Assembly (NCBI GenBank): GCA_045538875.1
Contig: JAZQEG010000010.1
Coordinates: 186,001-250,000, forward strand
DNA from: RGIG4708 sp045538875
Lineage (GTDB): Bacteria; Bacillota; Clostridia; UMGS1810
Direction: 5' to 3'
Length of the DNA: 64,000 bases
Shown here: piece after piece, positions 8,607-17,510 of the stretch
How the letters are laid out: each line of letters opens with the position of its first letter
Numbering within the stretch: the stretch's first letter is position 1
Position numbers and translations under genes: made by a program
The notes under the pieces: generated by a model
Database searches by the model: none
What the model was told of the DNA's origin: nothing
Seen by the model: only the letters and a program-made list of their open reading frames with translations

Positions 8607-8640
8607 AAGACCATATGGCTTATGTCATATGGTCTTTTGT
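8607..8640 (+). terminator. Intrinsic terminator after tsf
   Basis: 11-base-pair stem AAGACCATATG / CATATGGTCTT with a loop of 8 bases and a short T-run. Confidence 0.85.
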
Positions 8641-8711
8641 TTGCAAAGAATAATTTTTACACAAAAAATACAAAAAATAAGCATTTAGGTGTTTATTTTT
8701 ATAAAATTATG

Positions 8712-8720
8712 TGATATAAT
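8712..8720 (+). promoter_or_regulatory. Extended -10 promoter for pyrH-frr
   Basis: TG-A-TATAAT at 8712-8720 (extended -10). The -35 region is weak (TTTATT at 8692). It lies 28 bases before the pyrH start. Confidence 0.55.
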
Positions 8721-8748
8721 TTAATAAATATACAATTGGAGGTATAAT

Positions 8749-9462
8749 ATGAAACCCGTTTACAAAAGAGTTTTGTTAAAATTAAGCGGCGAAGCACTCG
8801 CAGGTCCAAACAGTTTTGGCCTTCATGCTCCAACAATTGCAGCAGTTACAGATACAATTAAAGTAGTTGCAAATATGGGGGTAGAGGTTGCTATTGTTGT
8901 TGGCGGCGGTAACTTTTGGCGTGGCAGAACAGGCGAAAATATGGACAGAACAAGAGCAGACCATATGGGTATGCTTGCAACTGTTATTAATTCACTTGCT
9001 CTTCAGGATGCATTGGAGCAGAGAGGAGTGCCTACAAGAGTACAAACCGCTATCGAAATGCGTCAGATTGCAGAGCCATACATCAGGGGCAAGGCTGACA
9101 AACATCTTGAAAAGGGCAGAGTAGTTATTTTTAGTTGCGGAACAGGTAATCCTTTCTTTTCTACCGATACAACTGCAGCACTTAGAGCAGCCGAAATTAA
9201 TGCCGATATTATACTTCTTGCTAAAAAAGTAGATGGTGTGTACGATAGCGACCCTAACATCAATAAAAATGCAAAAATGTTTACAGAATTAACTTATATT
9301 GATGTTTTAAACAGAGGTCTTGGTGTTATGGATTCAACTGCAACATCACTTTGTATGGACAACAAAATCCCGATTAGAGTATTTGGCCTTGAAGATGCAC
9401 AAAACATTATAAAAGTTGTGTGCGGCGAGCAAATTGGAACCATAGTTAAGGAGGAAGAATAA
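8749..9462 (+). CDS. pyrH: UMP kinase
   Basis: 237 residues of the amino-acid kinase fold. It phosphorylates UMP to UDP with ATP, the first step towards UTP, CTP and sugar nucleotides. Visible marks are LKLSGEAL near the N-terminus, the glycine-rich VVGGGNFWRG, and DRTRADHMGMLATVIN for UMP binding. GGAGG precedes the ATG. frr starts inside its stop codon region (TAATG), and pyrH-frr behind rpsB-tsf is the normal order in many bacteria. Confidence 0.97.
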   Translation: MKPVYKRVLLKLSGEALAGPNSFGLHAPTIAAVTDTIKVVANMGVEVAIVVGGGNFWRGRTGENMDRTRADHMGMLATVINSLALQDALEQRGVPTRVQTAIEMRQIAEPYIRGKADKHLEKGRVVIFSCGTGNPFFSTDTTAALRAAEINADIILLAKKVDGVYDSDPNINKNAKMFTELTYIDVLNRGLGVMDSTATSLCMDNKIPIRVFGLEDAQNIIKVVCGEQIGTIVKEEE

Positions 9463-10013
9463 TGGCAGATTTAAAAGTTTATCAGGAAAAAATGGGCAAA
9501 TCTATTTCTGTTTTGGAATCGGATTTGGCTACACTTCGAGCAGGCAGAGCAAATCCTGCAGTACTTAACAAAATCAGTGTTGAATATTATGGAACTGCAA
9601 CACCGCTTCCGCAAATAGGCAATATTTCGGTTCCTGATCCACGTACAATTCTTATTCAGCCTTGGGATGCATCTATTGTTGGTGAGGTTGAAAAAGCAAT
9701 ACTAAAATCAGACCTTGGTATCACACCTACAAACGATGGTAAGGCAATCAGACTTTCGTTTCCGCCTCTTACAGAAGAACGCAGAAAAGAAATTGCAAAA
9801 GTAATAAGAACTAAATGTGAAGATTCAAAGGTAGCAATCCGTTCTATCAGACGCGATGCAATGGAAAGTTTTAAAACAGCTAAAAAGAACAGCGAAATTA
9901 CCGAAGATGATTTAAAAGGTATCGAAAAAGACATACAAAAGCTTACTGACAACTTTATAAAGGACATAGATACCATTATGGCTAACAAAGAAAAAGAAAT
10001 TATGGAACTTTAA
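9462..10013 (+). CDS. frr: Ribosome recycling factor
   Basis: 183 residues, close to the usual 185. With EF-G it splits the post-termination ribosome into subunits. The sequence shows LRAGRANPAVL, the tip motif PLPQIGNISVPDPRT and LTEERRKEIAK, all conserved in RRF. Its ATG shares one base with the pyrH stop, so the two are translationally coupled. A hairpin terminator sits just after the stop, before uppS. Confidence 0.97.
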   Translation: MADLKVYQEKMGKSISVLESDLATLRAGRANPAVLNKISVEYYGTATPLPQIGNISVPDPRTILIQPWDASIVGEVEKAILKSDLGITPTNDGKAIRLSFPPLTEERRKEIAKVIRTKCEDSKVAIRSIRRDAMESFKTAKKNSEITEDDLKGIEKDIQKLTDNFIKDIDTIMANKEKEIMEL

Positions 10014-10020
10014 AATTATG

Positions 10021-10050
10021 AGGGCTGTTATTATTAATAGCCCTTATTTT
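10021..10050 (+). terminator. Terminator or attenuator between frr and uppS
   Basis: 10-base-pair stem AGGGCTGTTA / TAATAGCCCT (one G-T) with a 4-base loop, followed by TATTTTT. It may only partly terminate, since no clear promoter lies between it and uppS 23 bases on. Confidence 0.7.
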
Positions 10051-10072
10051 TGGTTATAAATGGAGAATAGTT

Positions 10073-10819
10073 ATGTTTGGATTTAAAAAGAAAAATCAAC
10101 TTTTAACCGAAATTGATACAAGTAATATTCCTCAGCATATCGGAATAATTATGGATGGTAACGGCAGATGGGCAAAAAGGCGTGGTCTTCCGCGTTCGGC
10201 TGGCCATGCAGCAGGTGCAAAAACTCTTGACAAAATTACCAGATGCGCCGAAAAGCTTGGTGTAAAATATGTAACAGTATATGCATTTTCGACCGAAAAC
10301 TGGAAGCGCCCAAAAGACGAAGTTGAAGCACTTATGAAGCTTATGATAGAATATCTTGATGACTACAAACGTGTGCTTGGCGGCGAAAACATACGCATAA
10401 GAATTATTGGCAGAAAAGAAGAACTTTCTAAAGAAATAATTGAAAAAATTGCAATTGTTGAAGAAAATACAAAGCAAAACGACAAAATTACCCTTACACT
10501 GTGTGTAAACTATGGCGGAAGGGAAGAGCTTGTTAATGCCACAAAGCAAGTTTGTAAAAAGGTAATGTGTGGCGAACTTGAAATTGACGATATTGATGAA
10601 AATACAATTGCTCAAAATTTGTATACATACTATATGCCTGACCCGGATTTTATTATCAGGCCAAGCGGCGAGCTAAGGTTAAGCAATTTTCTTATGTGGC
10701 AGAGTGCATACACTGAATTTTGGTATTCTGATATTTGCTGGCCCGATTTTTCCGAAAAGGATTTGCATCAGGCAATTATTGATTTTCAAAACAGAAACAG
10801 ACGTTTTGGAGGTGTGTGA
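10073..10819 (+). CDS. uppS: Isoprenyl transferase (undecaprenyl diphosphate synthase)
   Basis: 248 residues. It extends farnesyl diphosphate with isopentenyl units in cis to make the C55 lipid carrier for peptidoglycan and surface polysaccharides. The HIGIIMDGNGRWAK motif with the catalytic aspartate lies near residue 22, and ENWKRP and the C-terminal RPSGELRLSNFL are also present. It is first in the uppS-cdsA-dxr-rseP run, where uppS and dxr act in the same isoprenoid route. Confidence 0.96.
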   Translation: MFGFKKKNQLLTEIDTSNIPQHIGIIMDGNGRWAKRRGLPRSAGHAAGAKTLDKITRCAEKLGVKYVTVYAFSTENWKRPKDEVEALMKLMIEYLDDYKRVLGGENIRIRIIGRKEELSKEIIEKIAIVEENTKQNDKITLTLCVNYGGREELVNATKQVCKKVMCGELEIDDIDENTIAQNLYTYYMPDPDFIIRPSGELRLSNFLMWQSAYTEFWYSDICWPDFSEKDLHQAIIDFQNRNRRFGGV

Positions 10820-10821
10820 TT

Positions 10822-11679
10822 TTGATTAGCAGAATAATTTTTGGTGCCATATATGCAATTTTGGCAATATGCTTGTTTTTGTTTGCAAGCCCATTAGTTA
10901 CATCAATTGTTATGGCGGTAATTTGTGTTGCGGCACTTACAGAATTTTTAAAAGCAACAAATGTGCTGTCTGATAAGTCAAAATTACCAATTACTATAAT
11001 ATCTTATATTTTTTGTATTGCAATGATTGTTGAATTTGTTGAGGGCGCAAATGTATATATGATGAAATCATACACTGTATTTACCAACGACTATGGTTAT
11101 TTGATTGCAGTTATAATGCTCTATATAATCTTTTCATTTGCAGCTATGGTATTAAATCACAAAAATATATCCTTTAATCAAGTATCAGCTTGTGTTACAG
11201 GTAACATTTACATAACTGTATCTCTTATGCATATATATCTTATACGTATTTTACCAAATGGTAAATTTTATATATGGATTCCGTTTTTAATAGCATGGCT
11301 AACCGATACATTTGCATATTTTACAGGATTTTTTATAGGCAGACACAAATTAATACCTTCGGTCAGCCCCAAAAAGACTATTGAGGGTTCTGTTGGCGGT
11401 ATTTGTGGTGCTATTGTAATTGTGGTTTTATTTCAATATGTATGCTACAAATATTTTGGTTTTGAGCCTAATTATATAAGCGGTGTAATTTTAGCCGCAA
11501 TATGTTCAATCGCCTCTCAATTTGGCGATTTGGCGGCATCATGCATAAAACGCGAGCACAATGTAAAAGACTTTGGAAACATTATGCCAGGACACGGGGG
11601 TGTGCTTGACAGGTTTGACTCTGTAATTTACATTTCACCTATTATTTTTATTGCACTAAATTTAATTAAAATAATTTAA
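10822..11679 (+). CDS. cdsA: Phosphatidate cytidylyltransferase
   Basis: About 285 residues with some eight hydrophobic segments. It makes CDP-diacylglycerol from CTP and phosphatidate, the branch point to all phospholipids. The C-terminal signature SQFGDLAASCIKRE and HGGVLDRFDS is intact, as is SPKKTIEG. A GTG at 10816 also opens the frame but is one base from the ribosome site GGAGGTG (10808-10814). The TTG at 10822 has correct spacing, so I prefer it. Its neighbours are uppS and dxr. Confidence 0.93.
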   Translation: MISRIIFGAIYAILAICLFLFASPLVTSIVMAVICVAALTEFLKATNVLSDKSKLPITIISYIFCIAMIVEFVEGANVYMMKSYTVFTNDYGYLIAVIMLYIIFSFAAMVLNHKNISFNQVSACVTGNIYITVSLMHIYLIRILPNGKFYIWIPFLIAWLTDTFAYFTGFFIGRHKLIPSVSPKKTIEGSVGGICGAIVIVVLFQYVCYKYFGFEPNYISGVILAAICSIASQFGDLAASCIKREHNVKDFGNIMPGHGGVLDRFDSVIYISPIIFIALNLIKII

Positions 11680-11693
11680 GAGGAATATAACAT

Positions 11694-12836
11694 ATGAAAA
11701 ATCTTGCAATTATAGGTTCAACAGGATCTATTGGTACACAAACATTAGAGGTTGTTGACTGTTTTGATGATATTAATGTTGTTGCGTTGTCTGCTAACAA
11801 TAATGTAGAGCTTTTTGCCGAGCAAATTCGTAAATACAAGCCCGAAATTGTGTGCATTATGAATGAAAGTAAATACAATCAGTTAAAGCAGCTCGTTAGT
11901 GATATTCATGTAAAAATTGTTACGGGTATGGATGGCCTTGTACAAATTGCAGAGTATGAAAAAAGCGATATGCTTTTGACATCGGTTGTAGGTAATGTAG
12001 GTTTACTACCAACTGTTGCAGCAATCAAAAAGGGCAAAAAAATACTTTTGGCAAACAAGGAAACACTTGTTACTGCGGGCGAATTGATTATGCCTCTTGC
12101 AAAAAAGCATAATGTTGACATTTTGCCTGTTGACAGCGAACACAGTGCAATTTTTCAGTGCTTACAAGGTAACAGCTACAGTAAAATTAAAAAGCTTTTA
12201 CTTACTGCATCGGGTGGGCCATTTTTTGGCAAAAAATCTAATGAGCTTATTAATATTACAAAATCTGATGCACTTAAGCATCCCAATTGGTCCATGGGCA
12301 GCAAAATTACAATTGACAGTGCAACACTTATGAACAAAGGCCTTGAAATGATAGAGGCAAAATGGCTTTTTAACGTGAATATTGATGATGTTGAGGTTGT
12401 TGTGCACCGACAGAGTATTGTACATTCTGCAGTGCAATTTTGCGATAATTCGGTTATTGCTCAGCTTGGTGTGCCTGATATGAAGTTGCCTATAAGTTAT
12501 GCAATTAATTATCCTCAAAGGACTATTGATGTTACACCTGAACTGGATTTGTTTAAATACAACAATTTAACATTTGAAAAACCCGACACCCAAACTTTTA
12601 AATGCCTTAATATAGCAGTTGATTCTATTAAAAAAGGCGGCCTTGTACCCACAATTATGAATGCCGCAAACGAAGTTGCTGTTGAAATGTTTTTAAATGA
12701 TAAAATTGGATTTTTGGATATTGCAAGCCTCATTGAAAATACTATTAATGGTGTAACTGTTAATGAATCGCTCGATTTTGATTCTATTATTAAATACGAC
12801 GGCATTGCACGCCAATATTGTAAAAATCTTGTTTGA
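11694..12836 (+). CDS. dxr: 1-deoxy-D-xylulose 5-phosphate reductoisomerase
   Basis: 380 residues. It carries out the committed second step of the MEP isoprenoid pathway, converting DXP to MEP with NADPH. The N-terminal NADPH fold shows IIGSTGSIGTQTL, the metal site region VDSEHSAIFQ follows near residue 148, then SGGPF, HPNWSMGSKITIDSATLMNKG-type sequence and MKLPISYA. It sits between cdsA and rseP. The first enzyme of the same pathway, dxs, is encoded elsewhere in this window at 34053-35891. Confidence 0.96.
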   Translation: MKNLAIIGSTGSIGTQTLEVVDCFDDINVVALSANNNVELFAEQIRKYKPEIVCIMNESKYNQLKQLVSDIHVKIVTGMDGLVQIAEYEKSDMLLTSVVGNVGLLPTVAAIKKGKKILLANKETLVTAGELIMPLAKKHNVDILPVDSEHSAIFQCLQGNSYSKIKKLLLTASGGPFFGKKSNELINITKSDALKHPNWSMGSKITIDSATLMNKGLEMIEAKWLFNVNIDDVEVVVHRQSIVHSAVQFCDNSVIAQLGVPDMKLPISYAINYPQRTIDVTPELDLFKYNNLTFEKPDTQTFKCLNIAVDSIKKGGLVPTIMNAANEVAVEMFLNDKIGFLDIASLIENTINGVTVNESLDFDSIIKYDGIARQYCKNLV

Positions 12837-12853
12837 TTTGGAGATGAATTGAT

Positions 12854-13879
12854 TTGCTGACACTTGTTGCGGCTGTAGTAATATTTTGTTTGATAATATT
12901 TATACACGAATTTGGGCATTTTGCATCGGCAAAACTGTTTGGAGTTACTGTTCATGAATTTTCAATTGGAATGGGCAAAAAACTGTTTTCTTTTAACAAA
13001 AAAGGCACTCAATACAGTGTGCGTATTTTACCTATAGGCGGATATGTTAAACTTGAGGGTGAGGATGAACATTCTGACGATATAAATGCATTTAGTAACA
13101 AAAATGTATTTGTACGATTTGTTGTTTTGTTTTCGGGTGCTTTTATGAATTTTGTGCTTGGATTTTTGCTGTATGTTATTATTATGAGCTCTGCGTCGGG
13201 TTTTGCTTCTAATGTAGTTGGTGATGTTTTGCCAAATTCGGCTTTTTTTGATGCAGGAATTGTAAGCGGTGATGTAATTGTTAAGCTTGAAGGCGAAAGT
13301 TATTGTACAAATGTAAACAACTTTAATGACATCAATTTTTTTAATTATCGAAATGGCAATAGTCCTGCAACCATAACATATAAACGTGATGGTATTGAAA
13401 GAGCAATTGTTGGTGTTGCACCAAAATACTCTCATGAAAACGGCAGATATCTTTTTGGATTTACAACCCAACTTGAGCAAAAAAGCATTGGCACAGTTAT
13501 AAAAAATGCATATTATCAATGCACTTTTGTTATTAAAGTTGTATTGTATTCATTTGTTGATATAATACGAGGTTCGCTTGGAGCAGGTGATATTTCGGGG
13601 CCTGTGGGCATTGTAAATGAAATTGGCAATGCTGCACGTGCGGGATTTATAACGCTGGTTAATTTGGCTGCAATGCTCTCTATTAATCTTGGAGTTATAA
13701 ATCTTTTGCCGCTTCCTGCTCTTGATGGCGGAAGGATATTTTTTTTGATTATAGAGTTGCTAAGGCGCAAGCCAATACCACCCGAAAAAGAGGGCATAGT
13801 TCACGCAATTGGATTTGTTATTTTGCTTATTTTTATGCTTACTATTACTTTTTTTGATATATCAAAATTACTCACATAA
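12854..13879 (+). CDS. rseP: RseP/RasP-type site-2 zinc metalloprotease
   Basis: 341 residues. An intramembrane protease that cuts anti-sigma factors and leftover signal peptides. The zinc motif HEFGH is at 18-22 within the first membrane segment, a PDZ domain occupies the middle (about residues 110-200), and the second half of the active site, NLLPLPALDGGRI, lies near residue 290. The start is TTG, with GGAGA upstream; the nearby ATG at 12843 runs into a stop. It ends the uppS-cdsA-dxr-rseP run. Confidence 0.94.
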   Translation: MLTLVAAVVIFCLIIFIHEFGHFASAKLFGVTVHEFSIGMGKKLFSFNKKGTQYSVRILPIGGYVKLEGEDEHSDDINAFSNKNVFVRFVVLFSGAFMNFVLGFLLYVIIMSSASGFASNVVGDVLPNSAFFDAGIVSGDVIVKLEGESYCTNVNNFNDINFFNYRNGNSPATITYKRDGIERAIVGVAPKYSHENGRYLFGFTTQLEQKSIGTVIKNAYYQCTFVIKVVLYSFVDIIRGSLGAGDISGPVGIVNEIGNAARAGFITLVNLAAMLSINLGVINLLPLPALDGGRIFFLIIELLRRKPIPPEKEGIVHAIGFVILLIFMLTITFFDISKLLT

Positions 13880-13918
13880 CACAAATGGCAGACATTTAAT
13901 TGTCTGCCATTTGTGTTA
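13877..13918. terminator. Bidirectional intrinsic terminator
   Basis: Perfect 18-base-pair stem with a 6-base loop between the convergent rseP and LOG-family genes. Confidence 0.88.
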
Positions 13919-13925
13919 TTAAAAA

Positions 13926-14501
13926 TTATATATTTTTAAGATGTTGTATATCTATTTCTTTTTCATCATAGTTTTCGATATATTCAATAACATCTAAAGG
14001 GCTTTTGATTATCTTAAATATTTCTAAACATTCCTTTTTCATAAACCCTTGTTCAACTGTATCTTTAAGCAGTTTTATCATACTGTCGTAGTAGCCGTCA
14101 ATGTTAAATATAACAATTGGTTTGTTGTGTCTTGCAAGCTGTTTTAAGGTTAGGATTTCAAAAAATTCTTCATATGTGCCAATTCCGCCAGGCGATACTA
14201 CAAATGCATCCGAATATTCTTCGAGAAGTTGTTTTCTTTCGCGCATGGTTTGTGTATATATAAACTCGGTGCAATCCTTAAACAAAATATCGTCTACATC
14301 AAAAAATCTTGGTGAAATGCCTGTTACCTTTCCGTTTTGACAACGCACACCTCTTGCTGCAGCTCCCATAAGGCCGTGAGCACCGCCTCCAAATATAAGA
14401 GTATGACCTTTTTTTGCAATTTGTTTTCCTAGTTCAAATACCGTATCAATATATATTTGCTTTATATCGTCACTCGACGCACCATATAAACATATTTTCA
14501 T
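13926..14501 (-). CDS. LOG family protein (nucleotide 5'-monophosphate phosphoribohydrolase)
   Basis: 191 residues. The SPGGIGTYEEFFE motif (PGGxGTxxE) and the N-terminal FGGGAHGLMGA define the LOG family, long misnamed lysine decarboxylases. Characterised members cleave ribose 5-phosphate from cytokinin-type nucleotides or purine monophosphates. The bacterial role outside plant associates is unclear. AGGTGG precedes the ATG, and a consensus promoter lies just upstream, back to back with that of the next gene. Confidence 0.88.
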   Translation of the reverse strand: MKICLYGASSDDIKQIYIDTVFELGKQIAKKGHTLIFGGGAHGLMGAAARGVRCQNGKVTGISPRFFDVDDILFKDCTEFIYTQTMRERKQLLEEYSDAFVVSPGGIGTYEEFFEILTLKQLARHNKPIVIFNIDGYYDSMIKLLKDTVEQGFMKKECLEIFKIIKSPLDVIEYIENYDEKEIDIQHLKNI

Positions 14502-14526
14502 AAAATTACCACCTTTCTGTTATCAT

Positions 14527-14555
14527 ATTTTATCATAATATCTATTAATTGGCAA
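14527..14555 (-). promoter_or_regulatory. Sigma-A promoter for the LOG-family gene
   Basis: TTGCCA (14550-14555), 17-base spacer with TG extension, TAAAAT (14527-14532), minus strand. Confidence 0.75.
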
Positions 14556-14564
14556 CTGTAATTA

Positions 14565-14593
14565 TTGATTTTTTGTATGCATTCGTTTATAAT
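14565..14593 (+). promoter_or_regulatory. Sigma-A promoter for the 14615 membrane protein
   Basis: TTGATT (14565-14570), 17-base spacer, TATAAT (14588-14593). The predicted start point near 14600 leaves almost no leader before the GGAGG at 14602. The two opposed promoters are only 9 bases apart. Confidence 0.75.
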
Positions 14594-14614
14594 TTAAATA
14601 TGGAGGGTTTAATT

Positions 14615-15187
14615 ATGGAAATAAAAATTAATTACATAAAATCTTTTTTTAGTTTATTAGGTAAACATACAATATGCACATTAGGCTGTATATTATTTGT
14701 AATGGTATTTCCTGCAATGGTTGAATCGGGGATAACACAAATAATTTATTCTGCTTTTGCATTAATTGTTTTTTTTGACCTTTTATATACTTGTGCCTGG
14801 ACAATTGGCAGCAAGCACAGAAGAAACATAAACATTCATAACCGAAAACTCGAGGAGCAGGGTGTAGCTAAAATTAAATATAACTATTATTCAGGACTTA
14901 TTATTGCAGGTGGTTATGCTTTGTTTAATATTATTTTATGTTTGGTGTGCTATTTACTTGCCGTTAGTAATTTGCCTTGGATTACTGTTGCAGCAAACCT
15001 AATATACAAATTTTGGTTTGCACCTTTTATTGTTGTATTTAAATATGTTGTAAGGCTCCAGTATGTGTTGTGGTTTGCAATCGCACTTGCTCCTTCGGTA
15101 CCTATTTTACTTGGATATTTAAGCGGGGTTAATGATTTAAACCGCTTTGAACAGTTTGTTAAAAAACTTGTGTATAAAAATAATTAA
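14615..15187 (+). CDS. Unknown integral membrane protein, about 190 residues
   Basis: I do not recognise the family. About five hydrophobic stretches are visible: residues 14-35, 38-58, 85-112, 118-140 and 148-170. Between the second and third is a short basic cytoplasmic loop rich in Arg, Lys and His (SKHRRNINIHNRKLEEQG). The frame opens earlier, but the ATG at 14615 is the only start with a Shine-Dalgarno (GGAGG at 14602). It is a single-gene unit with its own promoter and terminator between a LOG-family gene and cwlD. No function is proposed. Confidence 0.7.
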   Translation: MEIKINYIKSFFSLLGKHTICTLGCILFVMVFPAMVESGITQIIYSAFALIVFFDLLYTCAWTIGSKHRRNINIHNRKLEEQGVAKIKYNYYSGLIIAGGYALFNIILCLVCYLLAVSNLPWITVAANLIYKFWFAPFIVVFKYVVRLQYVLWFAIALAPSVPILLGYLSGVNDLNRFEQFVKKLVYKNN

Positions 15188-15193
15188 TTTTTT

Positions 15194-15223
15194 GACTGTA
15201 ATCAAAATGATTACAGTCTTTTT
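15194..15223 (+). terminator. Intrinsic terminator
   Basis: 10-base-pair stem GACTGTAATC / GATTACAGTC, 5-base loop, then TTTTT. Confidence 0.88.
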
Positions 15224-15271
15224 GTATCATAAAATTAATATAAATTAATATATTAAAAACGGGTGAACATA

Positions 15272-15982
15272 ATGTTTTTTACAATAAAGAAATATGATAT
15301 AATTTCGTGCCTTATGGCAGTTTTTTTAGCATTGTTAACATTTGCAATAGTAAAGTCAGGGATTAGCACTGTTGCGGTATCTGCACTACCGTTTAATGAT
15401 AAGGTTATTATTATTGATGCAGGTCATGGGTTGCCTGACGGCGGGGCTGTTGGGATTGGCGGAACTGTTGAACAGTCTATCAATCTTAAGGTTGCCTTAA
15501 AGCTTCAGCAACTTTTGGAGCAGAGCGGGGGATATGTTATACTGACAAGATCAGATGAAAATGCAGTTGCACAGGACTTAAATAAAAAAATTAAAGAAAT
15601 TAAGCGTGAAGATTTAACCTACAGACGAAAAATGCGCGATAATGGCTGCGACGCTTTTATAAGTATACATATGAACAAATTTGAAATAGAAAAGTACAGC
15701 GGTGCACAGGTTTTTTATGCAGCAAATGAGCAAAGCAAGCTACTTGGAGAGTCTATTCAGTCAAGCCTCAAATTGCATGTTGACCAAAGCAACAACCGCG
15801 TTGCTAAAAAAAGCGAAAAAGGTATTTACATTCTCAATGACAGCAGTGTTGCGGCAGTGGTAGTTGAATGTGGATTTTTGTCAAACAAAAACGAAGAATC
15901 ACTACTTACTACAGAAAATTATCAACAAAAAATTGCTTATGGCATTTATAACGGAATTATAGATTATTTTAATAAAAATTAG
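15272..15982 (+). CDS. cwlD: N-acetylmuramoyl-L-alanine amidase (Amidase_3, CwlD-like)
   Basis: 236 residues. A signal anchor (about 9-28) is followed by the zinc amidase fold with H52 (DAGHG), E67, H133 (SIHMNKF) and catalytic E199 (VECGF). CwlD strips the peptide from muramic acid in the spore cortex so that muramic lactam can form; the small size, single catalytic domain and sporulation setting suggest that role. A vegetative amidase is the alternative. A GTG at 15263 lies inside the GGGTGA ribosome site, so ATG 15272 is taken as the start. Confidence 0.82.
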   Translation: MFFTIKKYDIISCLMAVFLALLTFAIVKSGISTVAVSALPFNDKVIIIDAGHGLPDGGAVGIGGTVEQSINLKVALKLQQLLEQSGGYVILTRSDENAVAQDLNKKIKEIKREDLTYRRKMRDNGCDAFISIHMNKFEIEKYSGAQVFYAANEQSKLLGESIQSSLKLHVDQSNNRVAKKSEKGIYILNDSSVAAVVVECGFLSNKNEESLLTTENYQQKIAYGIYNGIIDYFNKN

Positions 15983-16006
15983 GGTACAGAAATAATCTGT
16001 ACCCTA
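15980..16006. terminator. Bidirectional intrinsic terminator
   Basis: 11-base-pair stem TAGGGTACAGA / TCTGTACCCTA with a 5-base loop between convergent cwlD and citrate synthase. Confidence 0.82.
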
Positions 16007-16010
16007 AAAA

Positions 16011-17354
16011 CTATCTGATTTCAATATCGGTGTAATGTTTACCTTTTTTGATAATTGTTTTGTAAGCGGGCCTAATGATTTTACCTCCGGATTTTAATTC
16101 TTCCATACGGTGGGCACACCAACCGGCAGTTCTTGCAATTGCAAATATAGGAGTAAACATTTCCTGGGGTATTTTGAGCATTCTGTATATCAAGCCAGAA
16201 TACAAATCAACATTTGCACACATAACCTTTTCAACACCTTTAACCTCAGCAAATGCTTTTGGAGCAAGCTTTTCAACAGTGGTATACATATTGAATAATT
16301 CCATTTCTCCTTTTTCATTACAAAGCTGACGAGCTTTTTCTTTAAGTAAAACAGCTCTCGGGTCGGAAAGAGTGTAAACTGCGTGTCCCATTCCATATAT
16401 AAGGCCTGATTTGTTATATGCTTGTTTTTTTATAATTTTTATAAGATAATCATAAATCTGTGATTCGTTTGTCCAGTCTGCAACTGTATTTTGAAGGTCG
16501 TCCATCATACCGATAACCTGTGCGTTTGCACCACCGTGTTTTGGACCTTTAAGCGAGCATATTGCGCTGCTAATTGCAGAATATGTATCCGTACCAGATG
16601 ATGAAAGCACACGGCACGAAAATGTAGAGTTGTTACCGCCTCCGTGCTCAGCGTGAAGCATAAGAGATGTATCGAGTACTTCGGCTTCAAGAGGGGTAAA
16701 TTTTTTGTTGCTTGAGAGCATTCTTAAAAGATTTTCTGCAGTGGAAAGCTCAGGCTTTGGATTATGTATTATAAGACTTTTTTTGTCATAATGGTGGACT
16801 TTTGCGCTGTATCCATATGCAGCGAGCAAGGGCATTCTTGCAAGCAACACAAGTGACTGATGCATTACATTTTGCAAATCTGTAGCATCCGGGTTGTCAT
16901 CATACGAATAAAGAGTAAGCACCGAACGTGCCATTTTATTCATTATGTTTCTGCTTGGTGCTTTAAGTATCATATCTTCGGCAAAATATTCGGGCAAATC
17001 TCTGTGCTGAGCAAGATATTGGCAAAATGAAATAAGCTCGTCTTTTGTAGGAAGTTCACCAAACATAAGCAAATATGCAATTTCCTCAAAGCCAAAACGT
17101 TTGTTTATACCAGGCGATTTTGTCAAATCATTGATATCGTAGCCTCTGTAACTGAGCTGGCCTTCGATGGGAGTTTTTTCATCTTCGCTCATAACATAGC
17201 CGTGTACCTGACAAATTTTAGTAACACCTGCAAGTACGCCTGTACCATCTTGATTTCGCAAACCTCTTTTTAAATTGTGTGAGCTGTATGAGTCGGCTGG
17301 TATATTGTAACATTCGTATGATCTGTCTGTAAAATTGTTTATTTTGTTTTCCAT
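16011..17354 (-). CDS. Citrate synthase
   Basis: 447 residues. It condenses acetyl-CoA with oxaloacetate. The active-site histidine segment HAEHGGGNNS, the second histidine GMGHAVYT and the C-terminal ARTAGWCAHRMEE are all present. The N-terminus is longer than in E. coli GltA, as in the clostridial branch. The ATG at 17354 follows GGAGGTG. It stands alone with its own promoter and no other TCA-cycle gene nearby, which suits a biosynthetic route to glutamate in an anaerobe. Use of propionyl-CoA (2-methylcitrate synthase) cannot be excluded. Confidence 0.93.
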   Translation of the reverse strand: MENKINNFTDRSYECYNIPADSYSSHNLKRGLRNQDGTGVLAGVTKICQVHGYVMSEDEKTPIEGQLSYRGYDINDLTKSPGINKRFGFEEIAYLLMFGELPTKDELISFCQYLAQHRDLPEYFAEDMILKAPSRNIMNKMARSVLTLYSYDDNPDATDLQNVMHQSLVLLARMPLLAAYGYSAKVHHYDKKSLIIHNPKPELSTAENLLRMLSSNKKFTPLEAEVLDTSLMLHAEHGGGNNSTFSCRVLSSSGTDTYSAISSAICSLKGPKHGGANAQVIGMMDDLQNTVADWTNESQIYDYLIKIIKKQAYNKSGLIYGMGHAVYTLSDPRAVLLKEKARQLCNEKGEMELFNMYTTVEKLAPKAFAEVKGVEKVMCANVDLYSGLIYRMLKIPQEMFTPIFAIARTAGWCAHRMEELKSGGKIIRPAYKTIIKKGKHYTDIEIR

Positions 17355-17382
17355 AGTTGCACCTCCGTATCTTATAATTTGA

Positions 17383-17411
17383 ATTATATCATTTTTTTTC
17401 TTGCAAATCAA
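17383..17411 (-). promoter_or_regulatory. Sigma-A promoter for citrate synthase
   Basis: TTGATT (17406-17411), 17 bases, TATAAT (17383-17388) with TG extension on the minus strand, 28 bases before the start codon. Confidence 0.8.
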
Positions 17412-17510
17412 TAGTAATTTTAAAATTTTTTAAAATTTACCAAAAAACGATATTATGCGATTTTGTACAGTTATATAAATACATAAATTAATAAAGAAAG
17501 AGAGTTAAAA

